The notes: a model not told the origin generated them from the sequence alone. Positions 29,893 to 43,100 are shown, counted from the stretch's first letter. The stretch: DNA of 64,000 nt from Telmatactis stephensoni (GCA_029948255.1 JALIZF010001815.1:248001-312000); one strand, 5' to 3'. Program-made: numbers and translations.

Positions 29893-30105
29893 TAATCAAT
29901 CGACTCACATGTTGATTTTTGCTGAGGGAGGAAAATCCGGAGAACCCGAAGAAAAAACCTCGTGACATGGTAGAGAACAACACATCAAACCTGAAACTCA
30001 ATTCACATATGATCCAGGCGCTCGAGCTGGGACTCGAACATGGACCATAGCGCTGAAAGGCCAGCGCTCTAACCGCTCGGCCAACCATGCCATGCATTTT
30101 TATGC
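29893..30105 (-). mobile_element. tRNA-derived SINE, antisense (copy 2)
   Basis: Same family and position as 1400-1600; A box and B box at about 30020-30090 on the minus strand. It was carried along by the segmental duplication rather than inserted independently. Confidence 0.65.
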
Positions 30106-30125
30106 ACTTGGTGGCACGTACAAAG

Positions 30126-32039
30126 AATTACAAATCACTAATTACGTACAATCATGCAAGCGGTCGTAAGTCATTAGCGGTCGTAATTACGCACACTTAG
30201 CGCTATTTTGGACCAGAAAATTAAGAGGAGATTTTTTTCAATGACGAGCAGTAATGGCAAAAAGCGCCAAAAAATAGACCTTCGTGCGAGTTTTAATCCA
30301 AATTTTCGTTCTGGATTAACACTCAAATCCTTTCTACCGTTAAAAACTGATGTACCAAGATAAAATAACTGTTTAAAACGAATTGCTGAATTGTACAAAG
30401 ACTTTTTCTTGACGTTGTGTTGGGATTAAGCTTTTTCAAGCTGAATATAAAGAAAACATACAGAAAATGAGCAAATGAAGGCCTAAACCTCATTTTCGAT
30501 CCAAATTTTCGTTTTGGATTAACACTCTGATTCAACTTTCATCGGACAAAACTATTTACAAACAACTTAAACTTTCTGACAGAAATGATTTTAATTCTGT
30601 ACAACAGCTATTCTTCAACTCAGGAGTTTTTGTCGTTCACTGCTCGAACTTGAAAAAAATGGTTCTAAGGGACTTGTCAGAAATTAGCAGGGGAGAGGGG
30701 GGAGGTGAGGTGAAATTTTTGAATTGAGTGCTAAAAATATTGTCCCTCTCCCTAAGAAATTTTCATGACCCTACCCTGGGTAGGGTAGGGTAAAACGTAA
30801 ACAATGCGTCCTCCTATAAGTTCTAATTTTACAATTTGAGGATTTTCTTCCGGATTACGGCCAAATTTAATATGGTACGTCGCTAGGTTTTATCTGTACT
30901 GTTTGGAATGTTTTCAAATCCCGCTAGCATTCTAAGTATTTGAATGGCACTGGCTTGAAATAAAGGCTTATGCGGGGGAATGTCATTAAGAATATTTGGA
31001 TTAGAAAAGATTCTCCCACCCGAGCCTCTATTGCAAGCTAGTTCCAGTCCAATACCGAGAATGGTCTATATTTTAAAATGATCTCGTGATTAGAGTGATT
31101 TTCACCGAACTATGAAATAGGTAAGCAGTAAGGATAGCACAGTGTAATATTTTTCCCTGTGTATTGTTATTCATGATATGATAATGAGGTATGGGGAATC
31201 GCTCTGGCCTGGAACCAACCAAAGCCAGGCGAAGTGCCAACAAAGATTATTTGGCAACTTTGAACCCGACTTACTCGATAAAGTGGGTGGGTGGGTGGGT
31301 CGCCAACCGTTCTTCGTCGCAACTCGAATGAACTGCATTAATTACAATAATTGTTCTCATTTATGTGCAATCCCCAGGGACCATATTACCAATTCAAATG
31401 ACTTTGAATAGGGACAAACATTTTGCTCATACAGGCACAATTGATACAACTTTTCAGCCCGGCTCCCAGGCACAATTGGTACGAAATTTTATATGGGCAC
31501 ATTTGACAAAATCTTACTCACATTTTACAGGCATACCGCTCAAAATTCTCTGTAGTTCTCAGCCGCACGGGCACTCATGGGCTTAGTTTGCATCCACGTG
31601 GAAATTCTTGCGACGTAAAGCCAAGTGGCGAACAAACCACAAAAATATCGTCAAACTGACTACTCCATATGCAAGAAAACAAACCTTATACCAAGGCTTT
31701 CCGTGAAACCATTTAAAGCCACGTGAAACTCCAATGGACCCGGCCAAATCCTCTCAACTCGGCACCAACCGTTAGTTCACGTCGTCCAGAACCTCCACGA
31801 CCTTATTCAATGGCTTTCTTGGAATACAACCGGCCTTGAAATCACTTGGACCATTTCTTTAGCTGTTAAGCGATCAACTCGTGCTCAAAATCCGCTATCT
31901 TCCAGCGAGTAAGTCGGGTTCCGAGGACCAAACATTAAGCCAACCGTTCTTCGTCGCAACTCGAATGAACTGCATTAATTACAAGAATTGTTCTCATTTT
32001 TATGCAATCTCCAGGGACCATATTACCAATTCAAATGGT
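30126..32039. other. Gene-free spacer with direct repeats
   Basis: No gene. AAATTTTCGTT-containing segments repeat at 30294 and 30497. About 103 bases (CCAACCGTTCTTCGTCGCAA and on) occur at 31300-31402 and again at 31940-32042, as direct repeats about 640 bp apart. A perfect CCCTACCC/GGGTAGGG palindrome is at 30771-30795. Confidence 0.5.
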
Positions 32040-32440
32040 TTGAGTAGTTGATTAGTGCGCGGCCTTCGGTGCGAGAGGGCCCGAGTTCGATCCTCAGCCA
32101 GACCTCACATCCTTGTTTCGACTTCTTTCCAATCCGTGCAGCTTTAATTAGCTTTAAGGACGTTCGCGGGAAAAAAAGTTTCCCATGTTTTTTCCTTCAT
32201 ACTTCGCATGGTGAGATAATGTCATCATAGAAGTTAAATGAAATAATTTTCATTTAAAAAAAATCGAAATAGTCATTACCGAAAAAAAATATTTTAGGCC
32301 GCCATCTTGGATTTAGTCGAGGTAGCGCGCGCTAGCGTGCGCAGTTAAAGTGCGCGTGAACAATGCCCGCGAACGTCCTTAAATACCCTTAAAACGGAGA
32401 ACTGATGGATCGAGACAGGGGAGTAAAATGAGCGCACCGT
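32040..32440 (+). mobile_element. tRNA-derived SINE, second family (copy 2), split by a MITE
   Basis: Matches 2570-2752 in two parts, 32040-32157 and 32379-32440, with B box GAGTTCGATCC. The gap between the parts is the TTAA-flanked element described separately. Confidence 0.65.
32154..32382. mobile_element. TTAA-target MITE inserted in a SINE
   Basis: TTAAGGACGTTCGCGGG at 32154 and its exact complement CCCGCGAACGTCCTTAA ending at 32382. The intact SINE copy shows a single AGCTTTAAG at this site, so TTAA was duplicated on insertion: the hallmark of piggyBac-type elements (family inferred from the target only). 229 bp including both TTAA. Confidence 0.8.
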
Positions 32441-32624
32441 CGACGTCAAGTTTATCAGTTACTCAAATTATTGTCATGAGGTATCGACATAAAATATGGT
32501 CGCTTTACTTTTTACTTTTAGTTACTAAGCTAATACACACTAGTAGATCCCACTTCCATTGTTTCCTTTTGTTGAATTTTGACTGTTATACACTAATAGC
32601 TAATATTCACAGGACATACATGCG

Positions 32625-32985
32625 CATTTAAAAGGACGTACATACGCACTTAGAAGGACGTACATTCACACTTAGAAGGACGTACATACGCACTTAAAAG
32701 AACGTACATTCACACTTAGGACGTACATTCACACTTAGAAGGACGTACATACGCACTTAGAAGGACGAACATGCGCATTTAGAAGGACGTACATTCACAC
32801 TTAGAAGGACGTACATACGCACTTAGAAGGACGTACATTCACACTTAGAAGGACGTACATACGCACTTAGAAGGACGTACATTCACACTTAGAAGGACGT
32901 ACATTCACACTTAGAAGGACGTACATTCACACTTAGAAGGACGTACATACGCACTTAGAAGGACGTACACGCATGCTCACTTAGA
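32625..32985 (+). repeat. 22-bp minisatellite, about 16 units
   Basis: Units GGACGTACATTCACACTTAG and GGACGTACATACGCACTTAG, separated by AA, alternate irregularly. No open frame of interest. Confidence 0.9.
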
Positions 32986-33119
32986 AGGATTTATAAAAAA
33001 ACGAAAAACAGAAAAAAATATTTAAAAAAAAATTAAATTAATTAGTTCCCTAAAGGGGCTTTTCAGTGACAATCACTCCACACTCACTAACACTACATTT
33101 GATATACATACTCTACATA

Positions 33120-33265
33120 CATCACTCAACATGTTGATTTTTTTTGCTGAAGAAGGAATACCCGGAGAACCCGCAAAAAAAACCCTAGTATGACAAGGGA
33201 GAGAACAATACATCAAACAAACTCATTCACATATGGCCCGAGCTGGGAAGTGAACCCGGACCACT
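33120..33265 (-). mobile_element. tRNA-derived SINE, antisense (copy 3, truncated)
   Basis: Tail and B-box region match 1400-1540, but the A-box part is absent; the foldback starting at 33277 sits at the break. Confidence 0.55.
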
Positions 33266-33276
33266 ACCACCCTTAA

Positions 33277-33497
33277 GGGTCTCAATGGGGTGGTGACTAT
33301 TACGGTTAACGGTTAATATTTTGGCTTTTTTACGATTACGGTTAAAGTGGGTTAAAAACTAATTTCCATTGTTCTTGGAAAAAGCTATTACGACTAACTT
33401 TTCATTACGGCTAACGGTTAGTTTTTTCCTATTATTACGGCTTATGGTTAAATTTTTGGCCCTTTTATACGGCTAACGGTTAACCCCATTGAGACCC
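33277..33497. mobile_element. Foldback element with GGGTCTCAATGGGGT ends (copy 1)
   Basis: Ends GGGTCTCAATGGGGT and the complement; inside are repeated TTACGGTTAACGGTTA words. A second copy is at 37503-37730. Confidence 0.75.
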
Positions 33498-33529
33498 TTA
33501 CCCTTGGATGTATAGATTCTCCCCCTCCC

Positions 33530-33830
33530 CCTTATAGGTAAATAGTCATGGTGTCTGACTAGAGAAAAGCATTGATTTATATACCCTCTCTCCTCCCTCC
33601 TGTAGCTGTGTGTTCATGACTAGAGAAAACTACTTGGCTAGTTACATACCCTCTCTCCTCCCCCCAGAAGTGAACAGTCGTGGTGTGTGACTAGAGAAAA
33701 GTACTAATTTTCATACCACCTCCCCCTGAGGTAACCAGTCGTGGTGTGTGACTAGAGAAAAACAGATTTACGTACCCCCCCCCCTGAGGTAAATAATCGT
33801 GTTATGTAACTGCCACAGAAAAACAAATTA
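33530..33830 (+). repeat. Imperfect minisatellite of about 57 bp
   Basis: Four to five units with CAGTCGTGGTGTGTGACTAG, GAGAAAA and a CCCTCTCTCC-type C-rich stretch. No gene. Confidence 0.7.
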
Positions 33831-34429
33831 CTGATTTACACGTTAGAACTCAAATTGGATCAAAGTTTTTTCATCGAAAATTAATTTTTATTGAGAAAAA
33901 TGGTTCATGAAAGATAAAATAATGGAACCTTACTTTCTAATGTTAAATTGAAAATAGTTTACTAAAAACCTTGATTTTAAGTAGCACATATATTTATGAA
34001 CCAAAGTGTAGCGGGACGTGATACTAGCTACATATATTTTCCGCTACTGACTTGTTCCGTACTTGCATACCACTGAAAGAACTTCCCATTTAGATGCTTA
34101 AAATCAAGACGAAAGCCAAAATAGAAATGAAGTTTTGAAACTAACTATACACCTATTTGGTCTGCTTGTGTGGGCCTTAGATCTCTCGTACAACCTTTTT
34201 TTTAAATACGTGTATACAAATCAGGATGTTTGCCGTAATATAAATTGAAGTTATGAACTCTTAGCTAGAATTGTACTTTTATTACATAGTTTAGTCAGGG
34301 AACACTAAAGCAATGCAAAAATTACACTACTGAGATCGGCCATCGTCAACCTTTTTTTAAATAGATATAAAAATCACTCATGGGCAGTCAAGTCTGCAGA
34401 CATGACAAGTGTTTCTTCTTGAAAACCAC

Positions 34430-35265
34430 GCTCTAGAATTCTATTTCAGGCTTGTTATTTTAGTCAGAAAAAATACCTTTATTCTTTATCATTCTAGTTC
34501 TGGTTAAAATTCGTTTAATTTCGAATTCATTATTATGTACACACTAGTTCATAGCATGACAGGCCCAAACAATGAAATATGATGTTCCACTAGTATGCAT
34601 GGATGTTGTTCTTACATATTTACATATATTGGCACAATAAAACAAGACGTCCAACTCAAAACGTTCATACTTCAAAAAAAAATGAATAAGTTTTATATTT
34701 TGCCTGACAAAGAGCTGTTTTCGAAAACGTACATGAAATGAACATTAGGTAATACACAATACTGACAATAACAATGCAATTTCTAATAATTGTTGGGCTG
34801 TTACTAGCTTAATTTATTGATGTGTACTTTTTTCGAAACTGAAGTGGTTGCTCCAGGGTATAGTAGTATTGGACATTAATGAGGATCAATTTGTAAATCG
34901 ATATTATAATTAACTTTTAACCTCTACATTATAGTTTAGCGAAACATTATAGAATTACATCACTTAAACTGACTCATATAATGTAAAATACGACAGCATT
35001 TAATATAGAAGGATATATTGTGTATAAATCTGATATGACAAAAATGAAAAGAATTTCGCCATTTTTTTATCTCAGGCTATTTATGTGTTCTTGAATGCAA
35101 TAAAAACCGCAGACCCACGCATTGTACAATTACTTATCAAATAAGGTATTTTCAAAGTGAATGTACAATATCATGCGTGGTCAGTCTTTGATAAACACCA
35201 AGTTTACTTTTGAAGGAACTTTCAGTACTTGGTGACTGAGATGTTGCAAGTAAACCAACGCACTG
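34430..35265 (+). promoter_or_regulatory. Orphan copy of the shared 5' module
   Basis: Segments match the upstream regions of genes D, E and F in the same order: TTATTTTAGTCA near 34460, CAGGGTATAGTAGTATTGG near 34853, and the first-exon block 35185-35270 (TTGATAAACACCAAGTTTAC). At the end, CACTGGCAAAGGGTTAT lacks the GTAT donor present in the others, and no signal-peptide exon follows. Probably a dead promoter from an earlier duplication. Confidence 0.5.
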
Positions 35266-35336
35266 GCAAAGGGTTATAACAGCAACTATACAGATTTTAT
35301 CTATTATTTATATCATATATCATGATAGAGCGATAA

Positions 35337-35750
35337 CACTTAAACCGCGAAATAACTTAGTAACTAAATAGAGACAAATAATAGCAAAACCCTTTGTTTT
35401 CTATTGTTTCATTAGTACTATTTGTACTTTTTAGTTAGTACTTGTTTCACGGTTTTAGTGCTATCGCTCTACAAGACAAAATCTATTTATTTAAATTAAT
35501 TTAAAGGTAATATTTTGAAAGTTTGGAATTGAGATGGTTCGTGGTTTCAGGAAAAGACATCATGAACAAAGACTTGGACTCGGAGCACATGCTTCCCTCT
35601 CCTATTAATGCGACAAATAAGAAAAGATATTAGAGTGGTTTTCATTAACCCGTGAAGCAAAGTGTACTAGTGTAATAGATAAATACAATATTAGAGCGAA
35701 GTAGTGCTAAATAACGTAAAGTGTGTTTCACGGGTTTATGAAATCCACTC
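35337..35750. mobile_element. Two short TA-flanked foldback elements
   Basis: Element one begins near 35337 (GAGCGATAACACTTAA) and ends at 35470; element two is 35633-35750 (GAGTGGTTTTCATTAACC to its complement), each flanked by TA. Arms contain AACCCGTGAA-type words shared with 6165-6620 and 63630-63914. Confidence 0.65.
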
Positions 35751-36198
35751 TAAGGTGATTCTTTAGTAATAGCAGTTTCCCAGGATACAGTTGAGTGAGC
35801 CCTCTACTTGCCTAAGCCTCATTTTTGTTACCCTAGCTGTTTATACACTTTATTTTCACGTAAATCATATATTGTTTAATTAGCGACTGAAGCTGTTTTA
35901 TTGGCAATTGTGATTGCCAGTACAAAATAATATGCACTGGCTAGTATTGTACTCACTCAACTGTACATATCTTGGGAAACAGCTATTGTTAGCTTGTAAC
36001 TGAAATATTTGGAAACATTTAATATTTTGTTCGTTGAAAGGTTATTGAGATATTGATGCTAAAGTAAACTAGACATATAGAGCTCACCATGCTTATATTG
36101 ACAATATTTGCCATTAAATACCAGATCAGTTCGATTTCAACCTAATATTCGTCACGTCTGGCTTACTTGTTAATATTCTATAAATACAACTTTTCATA

Positions 36199-36975
36199 TA
36201 GACAAGGCGCAAAACTGAAAAAGTCGATTGCAAAAAGTGAAGAAGGCATTCTGGGGTAGAGGCTGGTAACATAACTATTCTAAACTAATTTTTCATGCTG
36301 AATCCGAATATGACTGTTACCAAGACGTATTCTGCAATCTTATACGTGTAAATGACGTATTTTGTGAATTGCTACAGTCATTTCATACTAACGGCTTTTT
36401 CATGTAATTCTAAAAGTTCCCAAACTTAAAAACAATTACCATAGCTGGAAAGAGCATATCAAAATCAGTAAAACGTTGAAGTTTGAAGGATATCAGTTGA
36501 AAAATCAAGGAGATACGAATTTTCAAAAATCGAAATTTGTTTGTATCTCTTGCATAACTGTAAGTGTTTTCATACAAAATTTCGTTTTTTGAAAATTCGT
36601 ATCTCCTTGATTTTTCAACTGATATCCTTCAAACTTCACAGTTTTACTGATTTTGATGTGCTCTTTCCAGCTATGGTAATTGATTTTTCAACTGATATCC
36701 TTCAAACTTCACAGTTTTACTGATTTTGATGTGCTCTTTCCAGCTATGGTAATTGTTTTTAAGTTTGGGAACTTTTTGAACTACATGAAAAAGCCGTTAG
36801 TATGCCAATGACTGTAGCAATTCACAAAATACGTCATTTACACGTATAAGATTGCAGAATACGTATTCTTGGTATTCGCATTCAGCATGAAAAATCGGTT
36901 TAGAATAGTTATGTTACCAGCCTCTACCCCAAAATGCCTCCAGGTATCTGATTTTTCGAAAATACGCCTTGTCTA
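36199..36975. mobile_element. 777-bp foldback element with arms of about 300 bp
   Basis: TAGACAAGGCG at 36199 pairs with CGCCTTGTCTA ending 36975; the arms continue through CAGCCTCTACCCC and CATAGCTGGAAAGAGC. The ORF at 36541-36723 is inside the arm and not a gene. Related shorter arms occur at about 50397-50750. Confidence 0.8.
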
Positions 36976-37502
36976 ATACTACATATGACAGAAACAATGA
37001 GCGTTTACTTTAAAGGGGACTAGCATCAAAATTGTTCAACATTCAATTAAGCTGAAACTTCGTTGAAACTACACTGAAAGACTCTCAAAGAGCTGTTCAA
37101 AAACTGGTTAGTTTGTTTTCTGAAAATTCTCATGGGAAGTATTAGATTTTTATGAAGCGTTAGAGTATCAGTGATGTCATACACTTCCACACAAACAATT
37201 TAGTTCCATTAGCATTTCTTTGTAATTTGTAATTGAAAATATCTCAATGTAATAATGTTCTACATTGAAGAAACTGGTCAGAAATGAATCCTTAGTCCTA
37301 AACAATGTAAGACAACTCCTTCACACCAACTTTTAGTGTTAAAGAAATAAAAATCGTTTTCAAGAAGAAATGAAACATATAAAACAAAATGTACATGGAG
37401 CCTTGAATGTTTAGGTGAGTGGTACAATGATTCACATGTCGACGATTTCCATACCAGTCCCCCTTTAAGCCATAACAGACCTTTTCTGCATTTGTTTAAA
37501 GA

Positions 37503-37730
37503 GGGTCTCAATGGGGTGGTGGCTATTACGGTTAACGGTTAACAATTTGGCTTTTTTACGATTACGGTTAAAGTTGGTTAATAACTAATTTCCATTGTTC
37601 TTGATGGTTAAAAATTAATTTTCATTGTTTAGAACGCTGGAAATTAAAGCTATTACGGATAACTTTTTATTACGGCTCACGGTTAAATTTTTGGCCCTTT
37701 TACGGCTAACGGTTAACCCCATTGAGGCCC
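37503..37730. mobile_element. Foldback element with GGGTCTCAATGGGGT ends (copy 2)
   Basis: Same family as 33277-33497, with the same TTACGGTTAACGGTTA interior. The symmetry extends into flanking TTTAAAGA. Confidence 0.75.
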
Positions 37731-37969
37731 TCTTTAAAAAACTCATCGCACACATTCCACCAAAACCCGATAAATTTGAGCCTTTTCTATTCTGGTCGCC
37801 TTAATGATATTCATGAAAACTCTGCCCATTGATTTATATTTGAATTACAGATGGACGTGGATCGAGGCCCTGACACGCTGGGTGCAGCAATGCGCACTAA
37901 GGTGGAGCTTTCCGGCCCCTTTCCTACTTCTTCTCCAGACACTACAAGTGTTTATTAAATCGCATGAAT

Positions 37970-39450
37970 AATCATATTTCAGGGTTATTATTTTGGTCAC
38001 AAAATTATGATAATTATTCTAGAAAAATGTGTAATGAGCAGATTATGAAGGTACATAAATAATTGGATAATAAAAGCTTGGATGATACTACACTAGTATG
38101 CATTTTGCTCAGGGATTGTAGAGAGGGGTTCTTTAAAGAGAAAAGTTTCTTTTTGGTTTTGAAACTAGGTACATTTTTAGACTATAACTAACTATTGGGT
38201 TAGAAAATGGGAAGGAAAAAACATTTTCTGATCTAAAACACATTTGGAGCGTGTCACACACCACGCCAAATTTTTTGGGAAGCATCCCTCCCCCATCAGG
38301 TACACGTACAACCCCAACCCCTCATCTCGAGTTGGCTGTTGCCGTCATTCATTCCCAAACTTTTTAACACCGTTGAGCGTCTCTTTTCATTTTGCAACTT
38401 TCAAATCTATCCTAAACAAATCCCTCTTCTTCCAGAATTTTCCAAAACTAACTATGTCTTTACTTGAACCCAGGAAATCCGTTGCATACCAGTTAAAAAT
38501 AGAAGCAAGAAAAAAATGCTGACTAACGTGCGGCTCTCATCTCCATGTGTTTTACACCCCAATTGGAAATCAGCTTATTTTACACTGTAGGGGCCAGCTG
38601 TGATAAAATTAAGTAATGCGTATGTACGCACGTAGGTATGTGTATTCAGCTATATACACCTATTTCAAAAATTGAAGGGCCCAATCCCACGCGCCTCGCC
38701 CGAAAAAACTAAACGAATATCGAAAAGTTATAATAAACTTTTGTATCTACCCATATATTCCTCTCTTCGATCTAGTCGCGTGGGTTGCATGCCTGTCGTA
38801 CGACGTTTTGTGAAATAGGTGTAACTATATTTGTACAATAAAGCAATATTTTCAACTCAAAGCTTTCCTGTCTCGAAAAAGTTTATATAAAAAGAAGATC
38901 AATGAGTTATATTTTTGGCCGAACAAAGAATGGTCTTCCAAACACAAGACGATTTTTAGCTCGTGTTATTTGATAAATCACACAATGGAACGAGATATTG
39001 CTAATGTTGTTATCTCCTACGCGCTGTGACGCCTAGCTCCTGTACTTTTTTTATCAGACTTGATTGCCGCAGGGTATAGCTGTATTTATTGGTCATTGAT
39101 ATCTGGTGTACAATCAGGTTTTAACCGCTATAACTAGTTAAGTTTAATATATAGAATATGACTACACTAACCTATCCACTATATAACCAATTAACGTTTA
39201 TAGAGGAACGAATTGTTCAAATCTAGATATGTTTTTTTTTAAACAAAAAATGAAAACAATTTTATTTTTTATCTTATATGTCAAGTGTTGTTGTTAGCCG
39301 TAGAACGCAGATTATGGAATTCATTATCAAATTAGCCATTTTCAGAGTGGGTGTATTAACCATATCATTGAATTGTCAATAAATACCATGTATTTTTTGA
39401 AGGTACTTTTAGTATTTGATGAGGCGTCGCAAGTCAACACTCTGGTAAAG
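37970..39450 (+). promoter_or_regulatory. 5' module and non-coding first exon of gene E
   Basis: Matches 57700-59531 over much of its length (for example CATTTTGCAACTTTCAAA near 38390 and TACCAGTTAAAAATAGAAGC near 38487), and less strongly 9605-10820 and 34430-35265. The conserved exon block ends CACTCTGGTAAAG at 39450 before GTATGT. ORFs over 38244-38522 and 57531-58058 fall in this shared sequence and are not supported as genes. Confidence 0.55.
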
Positions 39451-40134
39451 GTATGTTGATAGTTGCCAAACAGTATTAATAGCTACGTACATGATATCAT
39501 TTCACGATACGGTAAAAGACAATCTATTTCAAACACTCTTATTAAGTGAATATCAATTTCCAGAAAGTTTGGACTTGAGGAGGCTCGTGGATATTCATCT
39601 TGAAGAAGGCTCGCTTTTGCGGCGCAGCTCCAAGTAGACCGAAGGCCAATACACGTAAAAAAAACAAAAGAGGGAAAACAGAGAGATCGAGAAAATCGCG
39701 AGCCGTTTTCTAAAGGAAAGATATCTTATTTAGTATCAAGAATTGCAGAAACTATACGAAAAAATAGACAGTAGAAAATATCATTAAATATCTAAGAGCC
39801 ATCTCAATTCATGCTTTAGAAGCTCAATTTCTCTGCGTGGCTCAAGCACATTGTAATATTTTATAAAACATATATTCCCTTAAATCGAAATTAATTTCTT
39901 GCATTCTGTTTTTATAGTATCTAATTTGATAATTCCTTTACGTTGCTTTATTGAACTTTTAAGTCTCTTTTATTGAATTTACGATAAATCTTCTCTTTCT
40001 TCATTTTTTGTTGTTGTTCTTTTGTTGCTCTCATTATCAAGTCCTTTTTTGTTTCCCAATTTTTTCTTTTCCTTTTTCCCATCTAATATACTTTTGATGA
40101 AACTTTAGAATTGTTACCAGTGTTTTTTGCCAAG

Positions 40135-43100
40135 ATGACAAGCCAATCAATACTTATAGTTGCTCTTTTGGCGGTTTGCTTTACGCTACTACCTTCGGTA
40201 ATGGGAGGTAAGAGCGTCATCATCTCATGCATTCACTGATTTATCATGATACTATTAAACTAATTAATGTTTTGCAGTATTGAGTTCGAGTTTTTGTTAT
40301 GAAAGAAATTAGTACTAGTTTTTACAAAATTTGAAAACACAAAGCCTATCTACATTCTAAATATTTTAGGTATTAATTATTAATTAATTTCTTTCATAAC
40401 AAAAACATTACCTATTCTTATTTTATAAAATATTTGAGATATAACGCGCGCGCTGATTGGCTGACTACCATGTTTATATCAGAGGACAGAGACACTAGTG
40501 AAAAACGTCTGCGCATGCGTGCATATTACGATGTTTTCTTAAGAAATGTTTGAGTTTTAGCCTGAAATGAAATGCTCGTGTTCTCGGTGTATACATAAAA
40601 TTTCTCTTGTATACTTTTGTGAGACAAAGATATTGTATTTATGAAGACATTATGTTAATACTGGCCCTAAGTTTCAAGAATTGGTCTTAAGTTTTGACAT
40701 TTTGTGAAAACCGTTGTTGAAGGCAAGCGTAAAAGCGAAATTTGCATAAGTTACAAAAGCACGAAGACGTGACTACGAGCATGCGCAGACGTTTTTCACT
40801 AGTGTCGAGGACAGAGACATGGCTCGCTCAAAAAACGTTGAAAATATTTTATAAAAGCAATATAAAACGATCGCTTATGTCTCTGTTCTGTGATATAAAC
40901 ACTCTGGAAGATGTAGAGCACTCGAAACGCAATAGAAACACTCGGCTACGCCTCGTGTTCCTAAGCTTGCTTTTCTCTTGCTCTACATCTCCCATCGTGT
41001 TTATATCACAGAACAGAGACATGCGCGCGCGTTTTATATTCCTTAAATATTGAGTGACAAGATACAAAGATCACATTTAGAGCGCTCATTTAGTGGAAAA
41101 AACTCTTCTGATCGAACTTTAACGAGATAAGGATAAGCAAGCAAAGATATTTTGTTGTGAATACTTCAACGTAACTTCATTGCACTCCTTGAAATATGTT
41201 TGCCTCCAAATTATGTCTTCCACAGTTTGTAAACTTAAAACAAAAATACAAAGAACAACTCCACTTTATATATTTCCAGAGAAAAATTCGTACTGTTTTT
41301 ATTCCTTTTTTCTTTCAAATTTTTGAAAGAAGTGATGAACAATCACATTCTCACATATTTTACACAGATCAAAGATATTTTTTGCTACAAAGGCCAGCCC
41401 ATTTTAATGCCTTTTTAGCAGCTTCAAATTTCACATTTTGACCAAGAACATTAATTTTGCCCGTGGAACCTCATAAATTTTCAAATATTTATGAAATTAT
41501 TAGTACATCATTCAATGGTACACTAAAAATAGATGTGAATCACTTACTTCAACTTCATTTTTTGCTAAAAAAATCAGGTTCCAGTTTGTGAATTCACATC
41601 GATATTTTTAGCCGTATACTTTTAGTACTTGATGACTGACAAGATACGGTTCATTTTTATATATTTCAAAAGTATATGTTCTTTTTATGGGGAGTTCAGT
41701 ACAGATACAATACGAATATTGCCCATGACACTTTGTTCGGCGAAATCCCGTCGATGTTTACGCCGCAGTAAATTCAAAAGAAAACCATTCTTTTTAACCA
41801 AGTATTAGCACGTGTGCTCCTGGAAATGGACCAATAGTAGTCACATATAATCTTTATTTGCTTCAAAGAAAAGCAAGTAATATGCTAGATAATATGTATA
41901 GTTGAAAGAAAAATACAAAAGTTGAAAGAAAAAAACAAAAACAAATCTTTTCAATGCTACCCAGACATTCAATATTAACAATACTTATAATTTCATGGTC
42001 CAGTTCAAGAATTTCAATTAAGATCAAGTGATATTGAACAACAACACAGTATTCAATCAAGTTAAGCGGGCATTAGTCCAGTCCCAGACTCTCTTTCTTG
42101 CCGCTCCAGGACTCGCGGAGAAAGAGAGTCCAGTATAACTTGCATGCGCATGTCAGCTTAGTGACCACGCGATCACCACATTCATGTGGTGATCGCGTGG
42201 TTACAAATACTAAAGTCATCGAATGATTCAAGATGGCTGAAGAAGAAAGTGTTTTGTATACACGATATCAGTCTCATTTCGGAAAGCCATTTGTTGATTC
42301 AGTGAGCTATGCGCACTTGGAAAAACCAACTATAATCTTTTACCAAAGTTTGAGCAGTTACAGGCCATTTACGGATGGACAGTTGTGAAAGACGTATTTG
42401 TGAATTTTTCGATACGCATCACTACAACTGCTACCAAACACTGACATTTGCATATTGCAAGCTCGCAAAATACTAATTAATCCATTGATTGGCTCATTTT
42501 GCACATGCGCATGCAAGTTATACTGGACTCTCTTTCTCCGCGAGTATTGGAGCGGCAAGAAAGAGAGTCTGGGACTGGACTAAGCGGGCATTTGATTGCC
42601 ACTGAATTATATATGAACAATTCCAAAACGACCATTGTACTTTCATTGATATTGTGGGCCAATTTGTGCAGTTTAGCACATTCTCCGAAGTTCTTCGCTT
42701 GTTGGTATATCACCAATAATAATATAGCCTAAGAAATTTGTGCAATTTGATTGGCTGAGAGCACTGGTATTTCAGCTTAATTTTGTGATTTCACATGTGA
42801 AAATTACAGTTTCCATGGCAACTGCTTTCTTTCTTTGCCAAAAAGGCTAAGAGAAAATGGCGGCCAGATGGGGAAGCTTTCTCCCGCTAAAAGGAAGTCA
42901 TTTAATCATGGAAACAAGTCAAAAAGCTATAAAATCAAAGGGAAACAGGTTTTTGTTAGTTATGAAGAGTTCGTTTTTCCTTTTTTCTGCTGAAAAGTTG
43001 ATAAATGATCAAGCATAGCGACACGTGAAGTGAAAGTTTGTCAAAATAGCTTCAAACTGAAGGATTGACATGGCTGAAAAGTTCATGAAAGGTAATAAAA

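Noticed and set aside
36541..36723. 60-codon ORF with a repeated TDFDVLFPAMV motif
   Set aside because: Lies in the arm and spacer of a foldback element and repeats with it.
38244..38522. ORF conserved with 57531-58058
   Set aside because: The resemblance comes from the duplicated 5' module; the frames are not kept over the shared segment and indels shift them.
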